Shown here: one piece after another, positions 26,334-32,279 of the stretch | How the letters are laid out: each line of letters starts with the position of its first letter | How positions within the stretch are numbered: the stretch's first letter is position 1 | From: Cetobacterium sp. ZOR0034 | Lineage (GTDB): Bacteria > Fusobacteriota > Fusobacteriia > Fusobacteriales > Fusobacteriaceae | Direction of reading: 5' to 3' | DNA length: 35,733 bases | Assembly (NCBI RefSeq): GCF_000799075.1 | Contig: NZ_JTLI01000005.1 | Span: 1-35,733, forward strand | The notes under the pieces: generated by a model | What the model saw: only the letters and a program-made list of their open reading frames with translations | Database searches by the model: none | What the model was told of the DNA's origin: nothing | Made by a program: the position numbers and the translations under genes

Positions 26334-26362
26334 ATTATAGAGTAAAATCTATATTTCATCAA
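26334..26362 (-). promoter_or_regulatory. pepF promoter
   Basis: On the minus strand, -35 TTGATG (26362-26357) and consensus -10 TATAAT (26339-26334) are spaced exactly 17 bases, about 37 bases ahead of the pepF ATG. Confidence 0.85.
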
Positions 26363-26452
26363 CTAAAAAAAATTAAAAATAAAATTTAAAGGAAAAATAA
26401 AGAAAAATGGTATTAAAAATAAGTAATAATTTTTTGAAAGGAGAAGTCTCAT

Positions 26453-27724
26453 ATGACAAACACTGAAAAATTAGAGAAACTAAAAAGAGCTTTTGAAAAG
26501 AATAAAGAAGCAATAATAGATGCCTTATATAAAGATTTAGGAAAAAGTTTTGAAGAGAGTCGATTATCTGAATATTATCCTGTTATTTCTGAATTTGAAT
26601 TTTTTATAAAAAATTTAGAAAGATGGAGTGAGCCTGAAAAAATTAAAAGCTTTTTTAATTTTATAGGAGGAGGTACGATTCTTCAACCAGAACCCTATGG
26701 AAGGGTTTTAATATTTTCGCCTTGGAATTATCCGTTTAATTTAACATTTTTACCATTAATAGGAGCTATAGCAGCAGGTAATGAAGTTGTATTAAAACCA
26801 TCTGAAAATTCTAAAAATTCGAGTGAAGTTATAAAGAAAATAATTGATGAGAGCGGAATTGATGGAGTGGTAGTAGAATTAGGCGATGAGACAGTTGCTA
26901 AAAGATTATTGAATGAAAAATTTGAATATATATTTTTTACTGGAAGCACAAAGGTCGGAAGAGAGATTTATTTGAAAGCAGCAGAAACTTTAACTCCAGT
27001 AACTTTAGAGTTAGGTGGTAAATCCCCTGTTATAATAGAGGATGAAGCTATTTTAGATGAAAGTGTAGATAAAATAATTTGGGGTAAATTTTTTAATAGA
27101 GGCCAAACCTGTGTTGCTCCAGATCATGTGTATATTCCTAAAGGAACTGCGGAAAGATTCATTGAATTAACAAGAGAATACATTAGAAAAAATGGAGATA
27201 TAGGTGGTAAAATCATAAATGATAAACACTTTGAAAGATTAGAAAGTTATTTAGAGAATCAGGAAGTTATATATCAAAACGGAAAAATAGAAAACTCAAC
27301 AAAAGAGAAAGGTAAATTTCCATTTACAATTGTATTAAATCCTAAAGAGGATGACTTAATCTCAAAAGAGGAGATATTTGGACCGATATTACCTTTGATA
27401 GAATATGATAGTCTTGAAAAGGTTTATTGGGATTTAAGACAAAAACCCTCGCCGTTAGCACTGTATATATTTAGAAGTGAAAAAGGAGATTTATCTACAA
27501 AAGATATAAAAGCTGGAGGAGTTTGTATAAATGCAACTATACTTCAAATTGTAGACAAAAAAGTTCCTTTTGGAGGAGTAGGTGAAAGTGGGATAGGTAG
27601 ATATCATGGAAAGTATTCTTTTGATACTTTTACTCATTATAAACCAATTTTCGAAGGAAGCAGTATAAAAATTTCTATGTTACAGAAAGTTATTTCGGTA
27701 GTTTTAAATAGAATAAAAAAATAA
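26453..27724 (+). CDS. Aldehyde dehydrogenase, class 3-like
   Basis: A 423-residue NAD(P)-dependent aldehyde dehydrogenase. The catalytic Cys220 is in NRGQTCVAPD and the general-base Glu is in TLELGGKSP. The cofactor loop FFTGSTKVGREIY, the entry motif FSPWNYPFNL and EEIFGPILP are present. The end GGVGESGIGRYHGKYSFDTF is typical of the class 3/coniferyl-aldehyde branch. It is about 30 residues shorter than most relatives (about 455), mainly at the N-terminus and in the linker after residue 260. All catalytic elements are kept. ATG 26453 follows AAGGAG. The substrate aldehyde is unknown. Confidence 0.92.
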   Translation: MTNTEKLEKLKRAFEKNKEAIIDALYKDLGKSFEESRLSEYYPVISEFEFFIKNLERWSEPEKIKSFFNFIGGGTILQPEPYGRVLIFSPWNYPFNLTFLPLIGAIAAGNEVVLKPSENSKNSSEVIKKIIDESGIDGVVVELGDETVAKRLLNEKFEYIFFTGSTKVGREIYLKAAETLTPVTLELGGKSPVIIEDEAILDESVDKIIWGKFFNRGQTCVAPDHVYIPKGTAERFIELTREYIRKNGDIGGKIINDKHFERLESYLENQEVIYQNGKIENSTKEKGKFPFTIVLNPKEDDLISKEEIFGPILPLIEYDSLEKVYWDLRQKPSPLALYIFRSEKGDLSTKDIKAGGVCINATILQIVDKKVPFGGVGESGIGRYHGKYSFDTFTHYKPIFEGSSIKISMLQKVISVVLNRIKK

Positions 27725-27790
27725 AACTAGAGCTTCTCATAAAAATATTATACAATATATTTACTACAAAATACTTTAGAGGAGATCAGG

Positions 27791-28294
27791 ATGAAAAAAG
27801 GATTAATTGCTTTATTTTTAGCAGCAAGTACAGCAGCATTTTCAATGGATGCACATTTGAGATTAGGGGCTATAACAGATGCAAGCTCTTATAATAAAGA
27901 AGATAAAAGTTTTGAAAGTTACGCACCAACAATGAGCTTAGAAGTAACTCAAACTTTACTTTTAGCAGATGTTGGAGTAGGGATAGCTTACAATGGAAAA
28001 ACTAGTGGAACAGAAATTGAAACAGTTCCAGCATATGGATTAGTAAAAATGAATTTATTTCCTATTGGAATAAAACCATATGTAGTTGGAAAAGTTGGAA
28101 AGGTTTTATATACAAGAGATAGTGTATCAAATTCTAAACCAGATGGAAAATATTTCTATGGAGCTGGAGTTGGAATGGATTTATTCTCTTTACAAGCAGA
28201 AGTTTTATACTCTGTAACAGAGATAGATGGTGATAGAAGAGGAAATGATAACTTAGAGCAAGTAAGCTTTACTTTAGGATATAACTTTTTCTAG
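27791..28294 (+). CDS. Small outer-membrane beta-barrel protein, function unknown
   Basis: A 167-residue secreted protein. A signal peptide (MKKGLIALFLAASTAAFS) is followed by a mature part of alternating polar and hydrophobic strands (HLRLGAITDASSYN, LLLADVGVGIAYNG, PYVVGKVGKVLYT, YFYGAGVGMDLFSL, VSFTLGYNFF). The terminal Phe is the usual outer-membrane insertion signal. Size suggests an eight-strand barrel like OmpA/OmpW-type or Fusobacteriota small porin-like proteins. The gene lies 66 bases after the aldehyde dehydrogenase, with GGAGATCAGG as ribosome site. It is probably expressed alone or by readthrough. No enzymatic motif is visible. Confidence 0.82.
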   Translation: MKKGLIALFLAASTAAFSMDAHLRLGAITDASSYNKEDKSFESYAPTMSLEVTQTLLLADVGVGIAYNGKTSGTEIETVPAYGLVKMNLFPIGIKPYVVGKVGKVLYTRDSVSNSKPDGKYFYGAGVGMDLFSLQAEVLYSVTEIDGDRRGNDNLEQVSFTLGYNFF

Positions 28295-28331
28295 GTAAAT
28301 TTTTGAAAATAAAATTTTTATAAAAAAATAA

Positions 28332-28360
28332 TTGAAAAAAAGTTTTTGGTATGATATAGT
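28332..28360 (+). promoter_or_regulatory. Methionine operon promoter
   Basis: -35 TTGAAA (28332-28337) and -10 TATAGT (28355-28360) are separated by 17 bases. Transcription would start near 28367, giving a leader of about 235 bases before metY, which contains a leader peptide and an attenuator. Confidence 0.75.
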
Positions 28361-28390
28361 ATAAAAAAATATTTTATAGGAGTGGTTGAT

Positions 28391-28459
28391 ATGTTTAAAA
28401 AGACGATAAAAACTACAATGATGAATATGATGCCTTTGGGAGTTGGTACCAAAAATTAA
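28391..28459 (+). CDS. Methionine-rich leader peptide of the met operon
   Basis: A 22-codon open frame too short for normal gene calling. AGGAG (28378-28382) lies eight bases ahead of ATG 28391, and TAA is at 28457-28459. The peptide begins MFKKTIKTT, continues MMNMMP and ends LGVGTKN. Four internal Met codons fall within five (28418-28432), far above chance. It sits between a good promoter and a terminator hairpin that precede five methionine-biosynthesis genes. Its likely job is to sense charged elongator Met-tRNA: slow translation at the Met cluster would change folding of the downstream RNA. The product itself probably has no function. No experimental evidence is available to me. Confidence 0.85.
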   Translation: MFKKTIKTTMMNMMPLGVGTKN

Positions 28460-28568
28460 TTTTTTAATTTTGGGACGAACTCATTTTGATTTGCTTAAAT
28501 GAGATCTCCCGAAGATATAGCTTTTAAAACACAGCTTGGGAGATTGTCTCTCAAGCTTTTTTTATTTT
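28440..28568 (+). promoter_or_regulatory. Ribosome-mediated transcription attenuator of the met operon
   Basis: Four competing helices can be drawn. (0:1) 28440-28482: GAGTT with AACTC, enclosing CCAAAA with TTTTGG. (1:2) 28472-28510: CTCATTT with AAATGAG, extended outward by GGGA with TCCC. (2:3) 28504-28544: ATCTCCC with GGGAGAT, extended by AAG with CTT. (3:4) the terminator at 28533-28557. Each shares a strand with the next. A ribosome finishing the leader peptide would melt 0:1, allowing 1:2 and the terminator. A ribosome stalled on the Met codons would leave 0:1 free to form, freeing strand 2 for the antiterminator 2:3. The pairings are visible; the mechanism is inferred from classical amino-acid attenuators. 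Confidence 0.8.
28533..28568 (+). terminator. Attenuator terminator upstream of metY
   Basis: An 11-bp stem AGCTTGGGAGA (28533-28543) and TCTCTCAAGCT (28547-28557), with one G-T wobble and a TTG loop, is followed by seven T. It lies 34 bases ahead of the metY start and inside the operon leader, so it is conditional. Confidence 0.88.
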
Positions 28569-28601
28569 AAAAATTTTGTTTTATAAAAGGGAGGATAGAT
28601 T

Positions 28602-29684
28602 ATGGCTTATAAATTTGAAACAATTCAGCTTCACGGAGGACAACATCCAGATTCAGAAACAGGTTCAAGAGCAGTTCCAATTTATCAAACATCATCATAT
28701 GTGTTTAAAGATAGTGATCATGCAGCAAGTAATATATATGGAGGAACATACAACTTTCTAGCAAATACAATAAAAGATTATGGAGTTGAATCAAGATTTT
28801 TTAATCCGAAAGATTTAGATGAGTTAAGAGCATTAATCACCTCTAAAACAAAGGTCATCTTTATAGAGAGCTTAGGAAATCCTAGTGGAGATGTTGTAGA
28901 TATTGAGGGAATATCTCTAATTGCTCATGAATATAATATTCCATTGGTTGTGGACAATACATTTGCGACTCCATACCTAATAAAACCTTTTCAGTTTGGA
29001 GCAGATATAGTTGTACATTCAGCCACGAAATTTTTAGGCGGTCATGGAACTTCAATAGCTGGAGTAATCGTTGACGGTGGAAAGTTTAATTGGAAGGATG
29101 AAAAATTTCAAACATTCAATACTCCAGACAATGGATATCATGGGCTGAAGTACTCTGATTTAGATGAAACGGCATTTATAATAAAAGCCAGAGTAAAAAC
29201 TTTACGAGATACAGGAGCAGCGCTATCACCATTTAATGCGTTTCTTATTCTCCAAGGAATAGAAACACTATCTCTAAGAATGGAAAGACATGTAAAAAAT
29301 GCTAAAGAGATTGCTAGATTTTTATATGAAAATAATGAAGTTGAGTGGGTAAGTTATCCAGAGTTTCAAGAAAACACCGATAAAAAATTAATAGAAAAAT
29401 ATCTTAAAAATGGAGCAACATCAATCTTTACTTTTGGACTTAAAGGAGGTAGAAACCGTGGCAAAAAATTCATAGATTCTTTAGAACTGTTTTCTCACTT
29501 AGCTAATGTAGCTGATGCAAAGTCTTTAATAATACATCCAGCTTCAACAACACATGGACAATTAAGTGATATTGAATTAGAAAAATCAGGAGTAAAACCT
29601 GAAACAATAAGAATATCAGTTGGTTTAGAAAATATAGATGACCTTATTTTAGACTTAAAAAAAGCAATAGAATTGAGTAAATAG
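28602..29684 (+). CDS. metY: O-acetylhomoserine sulfhydrylase with internal in-frame deletion
   Basis: A PLP enzyme of the Cys/Met metabolism family that would make homocysteine from O-acetylhomoserine and sulfide. N-terminal FETIQLHGGQHPDSETGSRA and IYQTSSYVFKDSDHAA, the PLP Lys143 in HSATKFLGGHG, and the C-terminal HLANVADAKSLIIHPASTTH are all present. The protein has 360 residues, against about 425 for the family. Sequence jumps from SDHAA straight to SNIYGGTYN at about 28727. The missing stretch of about 65 residues normally holds the Y-x-R-x-x-NPT loop and the SGQAA phosphate-binding motif, so activity is doubtful. The reading frame is intact on both sides. It may be a functional loss, a strain variant or an assembly error. 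AGGGAGG precedes ATG 28602. Confidence 0.88.
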   Translation: MAYKFETIQLHGGQHPDSETGSRAVPIYQTSSYVFKDSDHAASNIYGGTYNFLANTIKDYGVESRFFNPKDLDELRALITSKTKVIFIESLGNPSGDVVDIEGISLIAHEYNIPLVVDNTFATPYLIKPFQFGADIVVHSATKFLGGHGTSIAGVIVDGGKFNWKDEKFQTFNTPDNGYHGLKYSDLDETAFIIKARVKTLRDTGAALSPFNAFLILQGIETLSLRMERHVKNAKEIARFLYENNEVEWVSYPEFQENTDKKLIEKYLKNGATSIFTFGLKGGRNRGKKFIDSLELFSHLANVADAKSLIIHPASTTHGQLSDIELEKSGVKPETIRISVGLENIDDLILDLKKAIELSK

Positions 29685-29692
29685 GAGAGGAT

Positions 29693-30571
29693 ATGAAAAT
29701 TAAAAATATATATAAAAAGAAAAAACCTGTTATATCATTTGAAATATTTCCACCTAATGAGAGGTATCCTATTGAAAATATCTTTGAAACAATAGATAAA
29801 CTAATAGAATTAAAACCAGATTTTATAAGTGTTACATATGGTGCAGGTGGAACTACTAGAGGACGAACTGTAGAGATTGCATCGAGAATAAAAAATACTC
29901 ATAATACGGAAGTCTTGGCTCATTTAACTTGTGTAGGTGCTAAAAAAATAGAGATAGAAAATATTTTAGAAGAGTTAAAAAAAGAGAATATCGAGAATGT
30001 CTTAGCTTTGAGAGGAGACTTTCCGAAAGAGAATGAATCAGTTGAGGGAGACTTTAGATACGCAAGTAAATTAATTCAAAAAATAAAAGCAGAGAGTGAT
30101 CTGTGTGTTGGAGCAGCGTTTTATCCTGAAGGTCATCAAGAAACAAATGATCTTTTAGATCTGTTTTATTTGAGAGAGAAAGTTAAAGAGGGAACGGATT
30201 TTTTAATATCACAAATTTTCTTTGATAATGATTATTTTTATAGTTTTAAAGAAAAATGTGAAAAATTAGGAATTGATATTCCGCTAGTTGCAGGTATTAT
30301 TCCAGTTACAAATGCAAATCAGATAAAAAGGATAACCGAGTTATGTGGTTCGACGATACCCTTAAAATTTCAAAAAATATTAAACAGATATGAAAATAAT
30401 CCAGAAGCATTAAAAGAAGCCGGAATAGCTTATGCTGTTGAGCAGATAATTGATCTTCTATCCTCAGGAGTTTCCGGAATTCATATATATACAATGAACA
30501 AAGTCGATGTCACTAAAGAGATTATGAGAAGAATAGAAAAAGTGAAAGAATATCTAGAGGAGGTGAGTTAA
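29693..30571 (+). CDS. metF: Methylenetetrahydrofolate reductase
   Basis: A 292-residue flavin-dependent TIM-barrel enzyme that reduces 5,10-methylene-THF to 5-methyl-THF, the methyl donor for MetH downstream. The catalytic Glu in SFEIFPP, VTYGAGGTTR, LAHLTCVG and the FAD-contact Asp in LALRGDFP are all present, as is the late GIHIYTMN. Length matches bacterial MetF (about 290-300). It begins eight bases after the metY stop with GGAGAGG as ribosome site. It ends one base before the presumed metA start, and AGGAGG in its last codons serves metA. Confidence 0.95.
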   Translation: MKIKNIYKKKKPVISFEIFPPNERYPIENIFETIDKLIELKPDFISVTYGAGGTTRGRTVEIASRIKNTHNTEVLAHLTCVGAKKIEIENILEELKKENIENVLALRGDFPKENESVEGDFRYASKLIQKIKAESDLCVGAAFYPEGHQETNDLLDLFYLREKVKEGTDFLISQIFFDNDYFYSFKEKCEKLGIDIPLVAGIIPVTNANQIKRITELCGSTIPLKFQKILNRYENNPEALKEAGIAYAVEQIIDLLSSGVSGIHIYTMNKVDVTKEIMRRIEKVKEYLEEVS

Positions 30572-30572
30572 A

Positions 30573-31313
30573 ATAAAGATAGGGATTATAAATTTGATGC
30601 CAATAAAACAAGAGGTTGAATATCAATTTTCAACAATCTTTGAAAAAATAGATAGAGATATTGAGTTAAAATATATATATCCCACAACTCATAGTTACAA
30701 AAATATATCTTTAGATTATTTAAGAGAAAAATATATTCCAATGAATAAGATAGGAGAGGATGTCTATGATGCTTTCATTGTAACAGGAGCTCCAATAGAG
30801 AGATATAAATATGAAGACGTAGATTTTTGGCAAGAAATTGATAGCTTTTTTAAAAAAAATAAGCATCCAACTATTTATATATGCTGGGGTGCTCAAGGAG
30901 CTTTATACTCAAAGTTCGGAATAGAAAAATATGAGTTGGATAAAAAGTTATTTGGTGTGTATGAACATGAGATAAAAGAAAAAAATCCATTTATAAAAAA
31001 TAGATTTTATGCTCCTCATTCGAGAAATACATACAATAAAAAGGAGAGCATTGAAGAAGCGGGATTGATTATAATTGGGGAATCCGATGAAGCTGGAGTA
31101 TACATGTGTTCAACAGCTGATTATAAGAGTATATTTATATCAGGGCATAGTGAATATCAACCTGAACGATTAAAATTTGAATTTGAAAGAGATAGAGGAG
31201 AGATTCCTAAGAATTATTTTGTAGAGAATAATCCAGAGAATGAAATACTTTTTAATTGGGAAAATCATAGAGATGAATTTTATAAAAATTGGATAGAGTT
31301 TATAGGAGGGTAA
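30573..31313 (+). CDS. metA: Homoserine O-acyltransferase (probably O-acetyl), apparent AUA start
   Basis: A MetA-family acyltransferase. Cys104 (YICWGAQG), His192 and Glu194 (SGHSEY) form the expected active site, and FYAPHSRNT is conserved. Glu76 in VTGAPIERY sits at the position reported to select acetyl-CoA over succinyl-CoA, matching O-acetylhomoserine use by MetY. It lacks the about 35-residue N-terminal extension of E. coli MetA. The conserved first strand reads KIGIINLMP, and the codon before it is ATA at 30573. AGGAGG (30558-30563) lies nine bases upstream, an in-frame TGA is at 30564, and no ATG/GTG/TTG lies between. The first conventional start, TTG 30594, would remove the strand. 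Numbering here counts ATA as residue 1. Confidence 0.88.
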   Translation: MKIGIINLMPIKQEVEYQFSTIFEKIDRDIELKYIYPTTHSYKNISLDYLREKYIPMNKIGEDVYDAFIVTGAPIERYKYEDVDFWQEIDSFFKKNKHPTIYICWGAQGALYSKFGIEKYELDKKLFGVYEHEIKEKNPFIKNRFYAPHSRNTYNKKESIEEAGLIIIGESDEAGVYMCSTADYKSIFISGHSEYQPERLKFEFERDRGEIPKNYFVENNPENEILFNWENHRDEFYKNWIEFIGG

Positions 31314-31314
31314 A

Positions 31315-32268
31315 ATGAAGATAGGAATTATAGGAATTGGAACTGTTGGCGGAGGAGTATTGGAGCTTTTAAAGAAAGAGAAAAAAAATATAGAAAAAAG
31401 AGTTGGAGAAAAGATTGAGGTTTCTTGGATCTGTGATTTGAAAGAGAGCGTAAATAAAGATAGTAGCTATAGATTCACTAAAGATTATGAGGATATTTTA
31501 AAAGATGAGAGTGTAGAAACAATAATTGAATTGATAGGAGGAAACACAGTAGCCTTTTCTATAGCTAAAGAAACCCTAAAAAATGGTAAGAATCTAATAA
31601 CTGCAAATAAATATCTTTTAGCAACAAAGGGAAAGGAGATTTTTGGATTAGCAAAAGAGAATGGTGTGAAAATATTCTTTGAAGCTGCGGTGGCAGGTGG
31701 AACACCAGCTGTATCTTCAATCTATGAAGGTACATTTTCTGGAGGAATAAAAAGAATTAGAGGAGTTTTAAATGGAACTTCAAACTATATCTTAAGTAAG
31801 ATGGAAGAGGGATGTAGCTATGAAGCTGCTCTTAGTTTAGCACAGAGTAATGGATATGCAGAGCTAGATCCAACATTTGATGTAAAAGGAATTGACACAG
31901 CTCATAAAATTAGTTTATTATCATATTTAGTATGGGATGAGCTTGTAGATTTCGAAAAAATAAAAATAGAAGGAATTGATAAAATAACAAAAGAGCAGGT
32001 TGAAGTTGCTAAAAGTTTAGGAAAAAGATTTAAACTTATAGGAGAGGCTATAAAAATTGAAAATGAGATTGAAATATATGTACAACCATCTCTTCTGGAT
32101 AAAGAGGATCAATTATATGGAGTAAAAGACGCATATAATGGTATCGAGAGTTATGGAGAACATTTAGGAGAGACATTCTTCTATGGAAAGGGAGCAGGAG
32201 CATTACCTACTGCAAATGCAATTATATCTGATTTATATAAAATTAAAAATTCAAATGCTTGGAATTAA
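31315..32268 (+). CDS. hom: Homoserine dehydrogenase, ACT-less short form
   Basis: A 317-residue NAD(P)-dependent enzyme that reduces aspartate semialdehyde to homoserine. The nucleotide-binding start is GIIGIGTVGGGVLELL. The catalytic-domain motifs TANKYLLA, EAAVAGGTPAV, RGVLNGTSNYILSKM and GYAELDPTFDVKGIDTAHK are intact, including the catalytic lysine regions. The protein stops after FYGKGAGALPTANAIISDLY and lacks the C-terminal ACT domain of about 80-100 residues found in most bacterial Hom proteins. Threonine feedback through that domain is therefore absent. It starts one base after the metA stop, with GGAGGG overlapping the end of metA. Placement in a met operon suggests dedicated homoserine supply for methionine. 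Confidence 0.95.
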   Translation: MKIGIIGIGTVGGGVLELLKKEKKNIEKRVGEKIEVSWICDLKESVNKDSSYRFTKDYEDILKDESVETIIELIGGNTVAFSIAKETLKNGKNLITANKYLLATKGKEIFGLAKENGVKIFFEAAVAGGTPAVSSIYEGTFSGGIKRIRGVLNGTSNYILSKMEEGCSYEAALSLAQSNGYAELDPTFDVKGIDTAHKISLLSYLVWDELVDFEKIKIEGIDKITKEQVEVAKSLGKRFKLIGEAIKIENEIEIYVQPSLLDKEDQLYGVKDAYNGIESYGEHLGETFFYGKGAGALPTANAIISDLYKIKNSNAWN

Positions 32269-32279
32269 AAGGGGGAAAT

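Noticed and set aside
28418-28435. Similarity between the leader AATATGATGCC and the metA start AATTTGATGCC
   Set aside because: Ten of eleven bases match, but both simply encode Asn-(Met/Leu)-Met-Pro in AT-rich DNA. In metA this is the conserved NLMP strand. Treated as coincidence.
28360-28601. SAM riboswitch or T-box in the met operon leader
   Set aside because: I could not find the conserved SAM-I core or the T-box AGGGTGGNACCGCG segment. The leader is instead explained by a Met-rich peptide and alternating hairpins.
32259-32279. TTG start of metH overlapping hom
   Set aside because: ATG 32280 is preceded by GGGGG at good spacing and aligns with the usual MetH start (KIYILDGATGT).
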